A stretch of 64,000 bases of DNA, taken from positions 2,232,178 to 2,296,177 of the forward strand of contig NZ_BQME02000001.1 of NCBI RefSeq assembly GCF_022180385.2, read 5' to 3'. Under the pieces are notes generated by a model. That model saw only the letters and a list, made by a program, of their open reading frames with translations, was not told the origin of the DNA and did no database searches. Within the stretch, counting starts at the first letter, position 1, and every line of letters begins with the position of its first letter. Of this stretch, positions 1 to 9,521 are shown piece by piece. A program made the translations under genes and the position numbers. Origin of the DNA: Paenibacillus sp. L3-i20. Its GTDB lineage: Bacteria > Bacillota > Bacilli > Paenibacillales > Paenibacillaceae.

Positions 1-146
1 CCCAGTGCTGTAACAAGCAATATAGTGTATGGGCTTTCATGAAAACGAAAAGTGTTGAGTTCACTGTATTTTTGACCGTACATCTACCTTTCGACATTCG
101 ACAAAATTATTTAAATTCCTTTTTTATTTGGAAAAATGAGGGGAAT

Positions 147-203
147 TTGCAACCGGATTGCGAAGCTGATATAGTTCTATTATCGAATAGTTCTATAATA
201 GAA
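147..203 (+). promoter_or_regulatory. Promoter and MarR operator pair
   Basis: A sigma-A-like promoter reads TTGCAA (147-152), a 17-base spacer, then TATAGT (170-175). Overlapping the end of the -10 and the expected start point are two 13-bp inverted repeats. TTCTATAATAGAA (191-203) is perfect around a central A. TTCTATTATCGAA (175-187) differs from it by a mismatch in one arm and at the centre. Their starts lie 16 bp apart, about one and a half helical turns. This is the usual layout for MarR autorepression, so the repressor at 225-671 probably controls itself and the exporter here. The binding is inferred. Confidence 0.6.
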
Positions 204-224
204 TTACATTGGGGGGTAGAGTGG

Positions 225-671
225 ATGGGAGTAGATGAAAATATACTTAGATCACTAATCTATCGGTATGAGATGGCTAACTTTACATTTGAACGCAGAT
301 TAAATGCAAGGATGCGCGATATACTGCCGGAGGAGCTCACCGTTGAGCAATTCAAAACGATTCGTTACTTAAAGCATAACGGAACCAGTACCTCTTCAGA
401 GTTATCTGAAATTTTCTGTGTTGGAAGAAGCTCAATTACGGCAATCGTTTCGAGATTGTCAGATAAAGGTCTCATAGAGCGTCTTCCTGAAGAAAAGGAT
501 CGTCGGGTTATTAACCTTGCTCTAACAGAAGAAGGCGATCGTATATGTGGACTTATGGAGGAGCAAGTGCTCGTTATACTTACAGGGATGATAAGCCACT
601 TCGACGAAAAAGAGGCTTTTTCCTTTGTAGAAACGTATGAGAAGCTGGCTAAACAATCGCAGAAGTCGTGA
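225..671 (+). CDS. MarR-family transcriptional regulator
   Basis: A 148-residue winged-helix repressor. The recognition region reads TSSELSEIFCVGRSSITAIV and is followed by the wing GLIERLPEEKDRRVINLALT, whose DRR arginines are the family hallmark. I chose the ATG at 225 because GGGGGG at 211-216 lies 8 bases upstream and the product then has normal MarR length. The frame stays open back to 39, but that extension has no homology and would cover the promoter. The gene is followed 42 bases later by an MMPL exporter, the same pairing as Bacillus ydgG-ydgH, so it probably represses that pump in response to a lipophilic ligand. The ligand is unknown. Confidence 0.85.
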   Translation: MGVDENILRSLIYRYEMANFTFERRLNARMRDILPEELTVEQFKTIRYLKHNGTSTSSELSEIFCVGRSSITAIVSRLSDKGLIERLPEEKDRRVINLALTEEGDRICGLMEEQVLVILTGMISHFDEKEAFSFVETYEKLAKQSQKS

Positions 672-713
672 GGGAATTAAAGAAAGATTTATCCATGTGG
701 GAGAAGGAGTGGA

Positions 714-3700
714 ATGATGAGAGTTATTTTAAAGTTTAAGTGGCTGGTGCTTGCACTGTGGGTACTCGGAGCTGTTGGTTTAATGGTTACTGCTCCTAAT
801 ATGGCGGAGCTTGTTCGTACAAAGGGACAAATAACCGTTCCCGATGGCTACACCTCTACAATTGCAAGTGAGTTAGAAAAAGAGATTGGTTCTGCCGCTG
901 GCGGATCAGAAGGTATGTCAACAGTGCTAACTTTTCATCGAAAAGGGGGGCTAAGTGACTCTGATCTTAAAGAAGTAGAGAGTAGTATTGATAAGCTGAG
1001 GAATGAAGGGGATGCTCTCGGCGTCAGCTCCATTATGACTCACTTTGAAATACCTGAGCTTAAGAAACAGATGGTATCAGAAAAGGGAGATACCATTCTT
1101 GCGCTTCTAAATGTTGAAGCTGGGGATCGTGAACTGAAAGTTGTTCAAGAAGACTTGTACAAGGCTCTTGAGAATGTGTCAGTCGAACATTATTATACGG
1201 GTAACTGGCTTATAAACGAAGATGTCATTCATAGCTCAGAAGAAGGGCTTAAGAAAACAGAGGTTATAACTGTAGGATTTATTTTAATTATTTTATTCAT
1301 CGTATTCCGTTCTGTAGCTGCTCCGTTTGTTCCGTTGCTGGCAGTTGGATTTACTTATTTAGTATCACAATCTGTTGTAGCCTTTTTAGTGGAATATGTG
1401 AACTTCCCACTTTCAAACTTTACACAAATTTTCTTAGTGGCAGTACTATTCGGAATAGGTACAGACTATTGTATTCTTCTGATTAGTCGCTACAAAGAAG
1501 AGCTCTCTCACCGTGGTGATAAGACAGAAGCTATCGTACATACGTATCGTACGGCTGGCAGAACTGTATTTTTCTCAGGGCTAGCAGTGCTTGTAGGTTT
1601 TACGTCGATCGGTTTCTCTACATTTGTACTGTATCGTTCAGCTGTAGCAGTAGCGGTAGGTATTCTCATTTTATTACTAGCGCTATACACACTAGTACCC
1701 GTTTTTCTATCCCTGCTAGGCAACGCATTGTTCTGGCCAGCAAAGGGCTCATTAGAGCATAAACCTAGCAAGCTGTGGGGATTTGTAGGTAATTTCTCGT
1801 TGAAACGTCCAGCATGGGCGCTCGTTATTTTAGGAGTCATCATTGTACCCTTCCTAATAGCTTACAAAGGTACTATTTCTTTCAATTCACTAGATGAACT
1901 TAGTGATAAATATGGCTCGGTAAAAGGGTTTAATCAAATCGCTGAAAGTTTCGGACCGGGTGAGACTTTGCCCACTAACGTCATTATTAAATCAGATAAA
2001 CCAATGGATACACCTGAAGGACTTGCAACTCTTGAGCAGGCAAGCCGAGAGCTTGCAAAGGTTGAAGGGGTGAAGATGGTTCGAAGTGCCACAAGGCCGA
2101 CAGGAGAGGTGCTTGAAGATTTCCTTGTATCGGATCAAGTACTTACTCTCGATGAAGGATTAGGCAAAAGCGGCGAAGGACTCGGAGAAATCAGTGATGG
2201 TTTGGCAGAGGCGAGCGGCGCACTGAATGAGAACGCACCGAAGCTTGCAGAGGCAGTAGATGGTGCAGATCAATTAGTTGAAGGAACGAATGAGCTTCGT
2301 TCAGGTATTGTTGAATTGACGAATGGTCTACTTGCCATTCAAACAGGGCTTAATGAAGGTTCCATAGGTGCAAAGGAGTTAGTCGCTGGACTTACAAACG
2401 CACAACAAAGTGCAGAAACATTAGCGGCAAGCAGTAGTGAGCTTCTTAAAGGCTACAATGGGTTAGCTGGAGGGCTTTCTGGACTAACGGCAGGTTATGG
2501 AAAGGTTGCTACAGAGCAAGCAAAACTCACTGAGGGTCTTGGCGGTGTGACCAAGCACTTGACTGGACTCCAAGAAAACTATCCTGATCTTAAAGATGAT
2601 CGTGTATTCCAAGAGGCAATAGGTACACTTGCAGAGCTGCAAAAGGGTGCTTCGGCACTTGGCATTCAGTTAGTCGAGATGAATAAGCAGTTGGCAGGTG
2701 TAGCAGCTGGCATGGAGCAAGCGAACAAAGGTTATGCGGAGGCCTCTGCAGGACAATCCGCTCTAGCTGCTGGACTTCAAAAGCTTGCGGACGGATTAGG
2801 TGATATGAACGAAGGCATCTCACAAGCAGCAGCAGGTCAAGGCGAGATCGTAGGGAAACTGCCTGGTGTCACGAAAGCTCTTGGTGAACTTGCTGAGGCG
2901 CAAGAGGAACTGAAGAGCGGATTCACTACTATGAACAAACAGTTAAGTGAGCTAACAGGCGGCTTAGATCAGAGTGTAGAGGGCTTATCCCAAGTTACGG
3001 ACGGTCTAGCTTCGGCAGGTGGTTACTTGCAAGGCTTAGCGGAAGCCCCGAACAAAGGAATTACAGGCTGGCATATTCCGAAGGAAGCGATTAAGGAGGA
3101 GCAATTCCAAGCTTCACTTGATGTTTATATGTCCGCTGATCGCAAGACGGCGAAATTCGAAGTCATCTTTGCCAGCAATCCGTATTCGCAAAGTACGATG
3201 GAGGAAATTGGCTCCCTGGAAGCGGCAATTGATCGAGCAATGAAAGGAACGCAGTACAAGGAGTCCGAGGTAGCTATCGGAGGCGTGACGAGCATGAACA
3301 ACGATCTTAACACGATTTCTAAAGGTGATTATGGTCGTACGATAGTGCTCATGCTGATCGGCATATCACTCATATTGATCGTATTGTTCCGTTCTTTCAT
3401 TATTCCTATCTATATTGTTGTTTCACTGTTAGTGACGTTCTATACATCCCTTGCTATAACAGAAGTTATCTTTGTACGAATGCTGGGTCTGTCGGGCATT
3501 AGCTGGGCAGTTCCGTTCTTCGGCTTCGTATTACTTGTTGCTCTTGGCGTCGATTATAGCATTTTCTTAATGGATCGGTTTAAGGAATACAAGGATCTTG
3601 ATCCGAAGAAGGCTATATTAGAAGCGATGAAAAACATGGGAACAGTTATTATGTCGGCTGCAGTCATTCTTGGAGGAACATTCGCAGCAATGCTGCCTTC

Positions 3701-3863
3701 GGGGGTAATGTCCCTCTTACAGATTGCGACTGTAGTGTTATGCGGACTGTTTCTGTATGCGCTAGTTATGTTGCCTCTGTTTATACCTGTTATGGTACGA
3801 ACGTTCGGTGACGCTAATTGGTGGCCGTTCATGAAACGGAAGAGTGAAGAGAGATCGCTGTAA
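714..3863 (+). CDS. MMPL-family (RND-type) membrane transporter
   Basis: A large 1049-residue exporter of the MMPL family (YdgH/YdfJ-like). A first membrane helix (about 7-27) is followed by an outside domain, then a five-helix block (about 180-340) with GIGTDYCILLISRYKEEL, a typical MMPL helix-4 motif. A second block near the C terminus (about 875-1030) repeats the motif as ALGVDYSIFLMDRFKEYK. Between the halves, roughly residues 470-790, lies a long extracellular stretch of Gly/Leu/Ala-rich heptad-like repeats of the GL..L..G kind, as in YhgE/Pip proteins. The Asp in each GxDY motif would carry protons. The start has AAGGAG at 704-709 and ATGATG at 714-719, so either ATG could be used. It is co-transcribed with the MarR gene. 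The substrate (lipid or drug) is not visible. Confidence 0.85.
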   Translation: MMRVILKFKWLVLALWVLGAVGLMVTAPNMAELVRTKGQITVPDGYTSTIASELEKEIGSAAGGSEGMSTVLTFHRKGGLSDSDLKEVESSIDKLRNEGDALGVSSIMTHFEIPELKKQMVSEKGDTILALLNVEAGDRELKVVQEDLYKALENVSVEHYYTGNWLINEDVIHSSEEGLKKTEVITVGFILIILFIVFRSVAAPFVPLLAVGFTYLVSQSVVAFLVEYVNFPLSNFTQIFLVAVLFGIGTDYCILLISRYKEELSHRGDKTEAIVHTYRTAGRTVFFSGLAVLVGFTSIGFSTFVLYRSAVAVAVGILILLLALYTLVPVFLSLLGNALFWPAKGSLEHKPSKLWGFVGNFSLKRPAWALVILGVIIVPFLIAYKGTISFNSLDELSDKYGSVKGFNQIAESFGPGETLPTNVIIKSDKPMDTPEGLATLEQASRELAKVEGVKMVRSATRPTGEVLEDFLVSDQVLTLDEGLGKSGEGLGEISDGLAEASGALNENAPKLAEAVDGADQLVEGTNELRSGIVELTNGLLAIQTGLNEGSIGAKELVAGLTNAQQSAETLAASSSELLKGYNGLAGGLSGLTAGYGKVATEQAKLTEGLGGVTKHLTGLQENYPDLKDDRVFQEAIGTLAELQKGASALGIQLVEMNKQLAGVAAGMEQANKGYAEASAGQSALAAGLQKLADGLGDMNEGISQAAAGQGEIVGKLPGVTKALGELAEAQEELKSGFTTMNKQLSELTGGLDQSVEGLSQVTDGLASAGGYLQGLAEAPNKGITGWHIPKEAIKEEQFQASLDVYMSADRKTAKFEVIFASNPYSQSTMEEIGSLEAAIDRAMKGTQYKESEVAIGGVTSMNNDLNTISKGDYGRTIVLMLIGISLILIVLFRSFIIPIYIVVSLLVTFYTSLAITEVIFVRMLGLSGISWAVPFFGFVLLVALGVDYSIFLMDRFKEYKDLDPKKAILEAMKNMGTVIMSAAVILGGTFAAMLPSGVMSLLQIATVVLCGLFLYALVMLPLFIPVMVRTFGDANWWPFMKRKSEERSL

Positions 3864-3881
3864 CGAAAAAATAGGGGAGCG

Positions 3882-3927
3882 AGCTCCGTATATGCTGTTC
3901 AGCATATGCGGAGCTTTCTTTCTTTTT
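3882..3927 (+). terminator. Rho-independent terminator
   Basis: A 16-bp stem, AGCTCCGTATATGCTG (3882-3897) with CAGCATATGCGGAGCT (3900-3915), has one G-T wobble and a two-base loop. A T-rich tail runs from 3916 to 3927. It ends the marR-MMPL operon. Confidence 0.85.
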
Positions 3928-4080
3928 AGTAAGAAAAAGGGAGATTTTCGGGGCGGATTAAATTAAATGTAGGGTGGAATTATTTTTATTTAAAAATGGT
4001 AAAGATAGCATAGAATATAATTGCCCTTATCCGTATAATGGAATAAGCTGTCTCTTATTGAAAGTAAACGGAGGGCCGCA

Positions 4081-5658
4081 ATGAAATTAACGCTCGAAGC
4101 CAATCGAAAGATAAAGCTCTCAACTTTACTTACTGGCTTGGTTGCCACGTCTGTACTTTGCACTGCACTTATATTGCTAGTGACCTCCTACACTGCAGAA
4201 AAAAACACTTTACTTAACTCGACACTTACACATAACTATTCAAAAGCTAATAAGATGAGTATTACGGTCGATTCCCTTTTTAAATCAATGCGTGAAAGCT
4301 TGCAATCTACTGCACGTTTTCTAGAGGACGAAACAGCCTCTAGCTCGGGAGAAGTACAGCTTCATCTTGATCTAGCTGTTGAGTTGAATCGATATTTTAA
4401 TTCAATTTTATGGATTAACGAAAAAGGTGACATCAGAAATGTAGCACCAAATAATATAGAACTTCGAGGGTCAACGGTTTCTCCACAAATAACGCAGTCA
4501 GAATTGGAAGCACGAAAACCTTTTATTACCGCTCCCTACATTGCATCAACAGGAAGGCTAATTATCGTCATTGCAGAACCTTTTTTTACCAAAGATGGAC
4601 ATTTTCAAGGTTATATCGCAGGAACAATTTATTTGCGTGAACAAAATATTCTGTATGAAATAATCGGCGGACATGGATCAGATAAGTTTAATTCTTATTA
4701 TTTTGTTGTAGATGGTGCGGGGCATTTGATCTATCATCCTGATACCTCTCGTCTAGGTGAAGATGTAACGACAAACCGACTTGTTCGAAAATTAATAAGT
4801 GGACAAAATGGGATGGGGGTAGTCGTTAATACGCGAGGGGTTGAGATGGCTGCTGCATACAGTTACATTAATGAAACGGGATGGGGTATTGTTCAGCAAA
4901 CCCCGACGACATCGATGAATGAGCAGTTAATTGACAATGTAAAAAAACAAATATTGTATATGATCACTCCTTTCGTATTGTTGCTCCTATTATCGATGTG
5001 GCTTGCTCAACGTCTAGTGAGACCCTTTGTTTCCTTAGCTAACATTGTAAATGACTTTTCAGAGGGCCGAACAATATCTTTGCCATCACTGAAATCACAT
5101 TGGAACAGAGAGGCAGACTTTTTAACAAAAACAGTTGTTCTCGCGATTCAAACGATACAAATGAATAATAATCAGCTTGCTCATCGGGCGGTTACTGATC
5201 CGCTTACAGGTTTATCAAATCGCAGAGCATTAACGGAACTTATGGACGACTGGGAACAGGATGGCAAGCCATTTGCAGTTATAGTTATTGATATTGATTG
5301 GTTTAAAGGCGTTAATGATACGTATGGACATCAAGCAGGTGATGAAGTGCTTAAACATCTCGCTGGAACGATCAAGTCATTGGTTAGAGAATCAGACAGC
5401 TGCTTCCGTTATGGTGGGGAGGAATTTGTTATTCTATTGCCTAACACCTATTCGGAGGAAGCTTACGAAATAGCTGAAATGCTGAGAGTGTCAACGGAAA
5501 AAACGATTAGTCCAGTAGGACAAGCTGTTACTATTTCTCTTGGTATAGCGGTATATCCTAACCATTCGAAGTCTCCAGAAGAACTGTTCCGTTTAGCGGA
5601 CAAAGCACTGTATCAATCGAAGAATAATGGTCGGAATCGAACGACAATCGCAGGGTAA
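4081..5658 (+). CDS. Membrane diguanylate cyclase (Cache-GGDEF)
   Basis: A 525-residue sensor that makes c-di-GMP from two GTP. A membrane helix (about 13-35) and a second (about 292-311) flank an extracellular double-Cache-like ligand domain. A short HAMP-like linker leads to a GGDEF domain starting near DPLTGLSNRRAL. The active site is GGEEF at 445-449, a functional variant of GGDEF. RESD lies five residues before it, matching an RxxD product-inhibition I-site. No EAL or HD-GYP domain is present. ATG at 4081 follows GGAGGG closely. The gene stands alone between two terminators. The signal sensed is unknown. A c-di-GMP-responsive leader may exist in this window at about 23.3 kb. Confidence 0.9.
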   Translation: MKLTLEANRKIKLSTLLTGLVATSVLCTALILLVTSYTAEKNTLLNSTLTHNYSKANKMSITVDSLFKSMRESLQSTARFLEDETASSSGEVQLHLDLAVELNRYFNSILWINEKGDIRNVAPNNIELRGSTVSPQITQSELEARKPFITAPYIASTGRLIIVIAEPFFTKDGHFQGYIAGTIYLREQNILYEIIGGHGSDKFNSYYFVVDGAGHLIYHPDTSRLGEDVTTNRLVRKLISGQNGMGVVVNTRGVEMAAAYSYINETGWGIVQQTPTTSMNEQLIDNVKKQILYMITPFVLLLLLSMWLAQRLVRPFVSLANIVNDFSEGRTISLPSLKSHWNREADFLTKTVVLAIQTIQMNNNQLAHRAVTDPLTGLSNRRALTELMDDWEQDGKPFAVIVIDIDWFKGVNDTYGHQAGDEVLKHLAGTIKSLVRESDSCFRYGGEEFVILLPNTYSEEAYEIAEMLRVSTEKTISPVGQAVTISLGIAVYPNHSKSPEELFRLADKALYQSKNNGRNRTTIAG

Positions 5659-5669
5659 TTAAGGAAGAA

Positions 5670-5694
5670 GGGGCCGCTTACGGCTCCTTTTTTT
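5670..5694 (+). terminator. Rho-independent terminator
   Basis: The stem GGGGCCG/CGGCTCC has one G-T pair and a CTTA loop, followed by seven T. It ends the diguanylate cyclase gene. Confidence 0.8.
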
Positions 5695-5720
5695 GCTCAA
5701 TGCCATTAGTATCGTATAAT
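5693..5720 (+). promoter_or_regulatory. Sigma-A promoter for asparaginase-bcp
   Basis: TTGCTC (5693-5698), a 16-base spacer and a perfect TATAAT (5715-5720), 40 bases before the asparaginase start. The -35 overlaps the T-tract of the preceding terminator. Confidence 0.55.
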
Positions 5721-5759
5721 AAGGTCAGAACATAAGAAATACCGAAAGGAGGACTGCAT

Positions 5760-6833
5760 ATGAAGCAGCTTTTAGTCATTTTTACAGGTGGAACAATCGG
5801 GAGTAAAGCAGAGGGACTTGAGATAAATGTAACAGACTCCGGTTCTTACGCTTTGTTAGAGGAATATCGCAAGCAGTCCTTCAGCCGAGAAGATGTGTCG
5901 CTGGATACGTTGCAACCATTAAATCTGTTAAGTGAGAATATAACACCTAGCGATTGGATTACTTTGGCGGCAGCTATCCGCGAAGTTGATTGGAGTGCTT
6001 ATGAAGGGATTATTGTAACGCATGGCTCAGATACACTTGCCTATACGGCAGCAATGATGAGTTATTTGTTCACGGATATATCACTGCCGTTAGTGCTGAC
6101 AGCAAGCAACTACCCGATCGCAGATGAGAGAAGCAATGGACTTCGGAATATGTCCAGCTCCATTGATTTTATTATGGATGCAAAGTTATCAGGTGTATTT
6201 GTTGTGTATGAAAATGATAAAGGGCAATCAGTTGTTTATTTGGGAACACGAATTTTTCAAAATGAATCTTTCACCGATCAATTTAGGAGCCCATATGTAC
6301 TGGCATACGGTCAAATGACGAGTGATAGAACCTTCCTCTGGCAAGCGGATCGTAGAAACCCTACCCCTGAATCCTTGTCAGTTACGAAAAGTGCAATTGG
6401 ATGGACTCCCGCAACGTTGAAGTTGCAGGATGCAATCCTTTACATAAAGCCATATCCAGGTCTTGATTATTCCTTGTATGAATTCGCAGCCTCGAAGCCG
6501 AGGGTTATTCTTCATGATCTTCATCACTCAGGAACTGCGTGTGCATTGGACTCAGGAAAATATTCGCTTACTGCGTTCATTAAACGATGCAAGGAAATGA
6601 ACATCGATGTGTACTTATGTCCCATTAAGGATGCTTCAGATGCGTTATATGAATCATCACACAGATTAATTGAAGCGGGTGCTTGGTTTATTGAGAATAT
6701 GTCAGTAGAAGCGGCACTGACGAAGATGATGCTTGCTTATGGGCTATATGAAGATAGCAACGAGGCAGATGCATTAATTCGTGGACAATCGATTTATTTT
6801 GAAAAGTACGACGTACAAGAGCCTATAAATTAG
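5760..6833 (+). CDS. Asparaginase/glutaminase family protein
   Basis: A 357-residue member of the L-asparaginase I/II superfamily, which hydrolyses L-asparagine to aspartate and ammonia. The N terminus carries the first catalytic signature, FTGGTIGS (residues 8-15, nucleophile Thr12). The second, THGSDT, is at 87-92. No signal peptide is present, so the enzyme is probably cytoplasmic. It starts at ATG 5760 behind AAAGGAGG and is followed after 13 bases by a thiol peroxidase gene, likely on the same transcript. Family membership is clear; substrate preference (Asn, Gln or Gln-tRNA-related) cannot be read from sequence alone. Confidence 0.85.
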   Translation: MKQLLVIFTGGTIGSKAEGLEINVTDSGSYALLEEYRKQSFSREDVSLDTLQPLNLLSENITPSDWITLAAAIREVDWSAYEGIIVTHGSDTLAYTAAMMSYLFTDISLPLVLTASNYPIADERSNGLRNMSSSIDFIMDAKLSGVFVVYENDKGQSVVYLGTRIFQNESFTDQFRSPYVLAYGQMTSDRTFLWQADRRNPTPESLSVTKSAIGWTPATLKLQDAILYIKPYPGLDYSLYEFAASKPRVILHDLHHSGTACALDSGKYSLTAFIKRCKEMNIDVYLCPIKDASDALYESSHRLIEAGAWFIENMSVEAALTKMMLAYGLYEDSNEADALIRGQSIYFEKYDVQEPIN

Positions 6834-6846
6834 AGGAGGAACAAGA

Positions 6847-7311
6847 ATGAGTCATGTACAAGTGGGAGAAAAGGTAGCTAACTTTAAACTTCATGCATCA
6901 AACGGGAAAGAGGTTTCTTTGAATGACTATAAAGGGAAGAAGTTGGTCATTTATTTCTATCCGAGAGATATGACACCTGGATGTACAACGGAGTCATGTG
7001 ATTTCCGTGATTTCAATGGTCAATTTGCGGAGAATGGTGCAGAGGTTGTTGGTATTAGTCCGGATGATCTTGCTTCCCATGATCAATTTATAGCAGAATA
7101 TAACTTGCCGTTCCTATTGCTGTCGGATACAGAACACACGGTGTCGGAGCAATTCGGAGTTTGGAAAGAACTTAGTTGGGGAGGGAAAACATTCCTCGGT
7201 GTAGAACGCTCTACCTTCCTAATTGATGAAGAGGGAGTTCTTGTTCGTGAATGGCGCAGTGTAAGTGTTGAAGGTCATGCCAATGAAGTGCTTGAGGCTG
7301 TTAAGGCATAA
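6847..7311 (+). CDS. bcp: Thiol peroxidase, Bcp/PrxQ type peroxiredoxin
   Basis: A 154-residue cytoplasmic peroxiredoxin that reduces hydrogen peroxide and organic peroxides using thioredoxin. The motif YPRDMTPGCTTESCDFRD shows the peroxidatic Cys46 in the PxxxTxxC context and a resolving Cys51 five residues later, the 1-Cys/2-Cys spacing of the PrxQ subfamily. The length is standard for Bcp. The start follows AGAGGAGG at 6832-6839. It lies 13 bases after the asparaginase gene and shares its promoter. Confidence 0.93.
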   Translation: MSHVQVGEKVANFKLHASNGKEVSLNDYKGKKLVIYFYPRDMTPGCTTESCDFRDFNGQFAENGAEVVGISPDDLASHDQFIAEYNLPFLLLSDTEHTVSEQFGVWKELSWGGKTFLGVERSTFLIDEEGVLVREWRSVSVEGHANEVLEAVKA

Positions 7312-7346
7312 CATTACCAATCGTAGAAGGATTGGTTAAAAAGGAA

Positions 7347-7402
7347 AAGGGTCTTCGCTCCAATAGTCCGCAGATTGCGGAACTATCGGAATGAAGACCC
7401 TT
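7347..7402. terminator. Bidirectional terminator
   Basis: A long imperfect hairpin pairs AAGGGTCTTC (7347-7356) with GAAGACCCTT (7393-7402), extended by CCGCA/TGCGG near the loop. It sits between bcp (plus) and the LTA-synthase-like gene (minus). The minus-strand tail is T-rich. A second smaller stem, ACCAATC/GATTGGT, lies at 7316-7336. Confidence 0.7.
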
Positions 7403-7415
7403 ATTACTTAACGAA

Positions 7416-9284
7416 CTATTCTGTTTTCCAACTTGGAAGTGAGTTAACGTAGCTGTCTGAAAGCCGCAGCAGTTCAAGAGCACGATTAAACTCATCTTCA
7501 GTCGTTTCTTGCTTCGTGTTCCCGTCACCAGTCAGTGGGAAATGTTTACCGTCCTCAAAGCCGCTTCCGGATAGGAACAGCTCTTGGCTGCTTAAAAACG
7601 AACCTTTAGGCAAATAATAACGTTGAGGCAAAATATTATAATTCGATTGATTAAATAAATCTTGACCGAAATAAAGTTGATCTTCGATAGATACACCAAG
7701 TAGATTTGTGATCGTTGGTAATAAATCCACCTGACCACCTAATTGATCATATACAACAGGTCCTGATTCATTACCTGGATTAATAACGACAAGCGGAATA
7801 TTGATCATATCAGTGTACTTATATTCTCTACCATAGATTTCTGCCATCAAATCTTTTTCGTTACGATCAAGCGAATAGATTGGGAGTCCAAGATGGTCAC
7901 CATATAATACGACTAAGCTGTTATCCCAAATACCGCGCTGTTTCAAGTCTTCGATAAATTTTCCTAGTGCATGGTCAGCATAATTTTGTGCGATAAGGTA
8001 GTTGCCTACAAGTGTATCCTCGTATCGCTCAGGAATTTTAATTAATTGCTTCTCTTCTGGCATCGTATAGGGATGATGCGCAGTCATTGCAATGACATGT
8101 GCGTAGAATGGGTTATTCTTCGCAGCCATATTGCTAAGTTCTTGAGCTGTTTTCTTATAGAGCATTGAATCAGAAGCTCCGAAAAATACGGTATCCTCTT
8201 CACCAAAAAACTTTGCGTCATAGTAGTGATCAAAGCCAACCGCTTTGTAAAGCTCACCGCGATTCCAGAATTCTACAACATTTGTGTGGAAGGTCGCTGA
8301 ATCATAACCTTCTTTTTTCAATAATTTTGGTAAGCTAGGCAATTCCTTATCCGCATACATTTGAGTAGCAGCACCCCGAGGCGGAATATAAAGCGATGTG
8401 TTAACGACAAACTCGGCGTCTGACGTATTGCCTTGCCCAACTTGCTGGTAGAAATGTTTGAAGTAACTGTTTTCCTTCACTAGTTTATTGAAGACAGGCG
8501 TAATTTCTTGCCCTTCAACGTGTAAATCAACTAGGAAGTTTTGCATAGACTCCATTTGAATAATAATAAGATTTTTATCTTGTGCTGTTCCTTGAAGAAG
8601 TGGCTTATCGACTGGTTTAATACCTTTAACCGTTTCAATCTTTTCTTGTGAAATTTGATTAGAATCAATATATTCAACATCTTTATTAGAAAATATCGTG
8701 TAAGCCTCGTAATTCAAAATACCCATTTGCTCTGCTTTCACAATTTCATTCATACTTGCGCGATTCGGCATAATGTTGAATATACAAATGGCAAGTGATC
8801 CAGTTAACAGAAGGATGATCATTCTTTTATTCTCTTTGCGATTAAATTTGTTCTTCCAATCTTGAGATTTATTACGACGGAACATAATTATCGCTAGAAT
8901 GACAACATCAATGTAGATTAACAGGAAGTAAGGGTCCATTAATGAAAATACACTGTTCTTGACAGCTGTAACCTGATTGACTTGAGCAAGTGCAAAATAG
9001 GTGACGATTACTCCGTAATACTTGAAATACATTATGACTGCAAATAGAATAGAGGTTAGAGTAAGGTTGGCTATCAAATAATAGAGCATCTTTCTTTTAC
9101 TAGCGAACCATTCAATTAGACAATAAATAATAAGGACGAATGGAATCTCCTTTAGAATCGTCGTCCATGACGTTCCATTTTCGAAGATGACCATCCACGC
9201 CAAATAGCTTTTAATTAACATGATGAATGAGAAAATTAAGATGGGACGAGTGCTGACTAGCATTTTATTTTTTAAAAATGACAC
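7416..9284 (-). CDS. LTA synthase family sulfatase-fold protein
   Basis: A 622-residue membrane enzyme of the lipoteichoic acid synthase family (LtaS/YfnI/YqgS/YvgJ), which moves glycerol-phosphate from phosphatidylglycerol onto a glycolipid anchor. Five hydrophobic helices occupy about the first 200 residues. The extracellular sulfatase-fold domain has VGQGNTSDAEF, where the Thr is the catalytic nucleophile, and metal-site segments such as YGDHLGLP. The chosen start is a GTG at 9284, 5 bases after AGGTAGGG. An in-frame TTG at 9407 lacks a ribosome binding site. The length with GTG matches the family (about 615-650). The gene is monocistronic between two plus-strand genes. Whether it is the main synthase or the primase type cannot be told. 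Confidence 0.85.
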   Translation of the reverse strand: MSFLKNKMLVSTRPILIFSFIMLIKSYLAWMVIFENGTSWTTILKEIPFVLIIYCLIEWFASKRKMLYYLIANLTLTSILFAVIMYFKYYGVIVTYFALAQVNQVTAVKNSVFSLMDPYFLLIYIDVVILAIIMFRRNKSQDWKNKFNRKENKRMIILLLTGSLAICIFNIMPNRASMNEIVKAEQMGILNYEAYTIFSNKDVEYIDSNQISQEKIETVKGIKPVDKPLLQGTAQDKNLIIIQMESMQNFLVDLHVEGQEITPVFNKLVKENSYFKHFYQQVGQGNTSDAEFVVNTSLYIPPRGAATQMYADKELPSLPKLLKKEGYDSATFHTNVVEFWNRGELYKAVGFDHYYDAKFFGEEDTVFFGASDSMLYKKTAQELSNMAAKNNPFYAHVIAMTAHHPYTMPEEKQLIKIPERYEDTLVGNYLIAQNYADHALGKFIEDLKQRGIWDNSLVVLYGDHLGLPIYSLDRNEKDLMAEIYGREYKYTDMINIPLVVINPGNESGPVVYDQLGGQVDLLPTITNLLGVSIEDQLYFGQDLFNQSNYNILPQRYYLPKGSFLSSQELFLSGSGFEDGKHFPLTGDGNTKQETTEDEFNRALELLRLSDSYVNSLPSWKTE

Positions 9285-9521
9285 AATGACCCTACCTTTC
9301 ACAGCAGAAACAGGCCTTCTCTTAGAGCTAGCCAGTTGCTTTCTAATAGTATAAATATTTACTGCAATTTCTTTATTATTATGCTCCTTTTTACAGCCAA
9401 TTGTCAAAAGGCAAAACGGACCTTAACAAATTTGTTGTTTTTTTCCTGCTCAGAGTTGATTAAAAAGTGATGCTGCCAACGTCTATATGTATGTCTTGAA
9501 ATTGATAGGGGGAACTGTTTT

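Noticed and set aside
39..224. 62-codon N-terminal extension of the MarR protein
   Set aside because: It covers the promoter and operators, has no family similarity, and the ATG at 225 has the proper ribosome binding site.
1508..1843. Minus-strand frame inside the MMPL gene
   Set aside because: An antisense shadow of membrane helices, without ribosome binding site or family.
9285..9407. TTG start of the LTA-synthase-like gene
   Set aside because: No ribosome binding site; GTG 9284 has AGGTAGGG at good spacing and gives family length.
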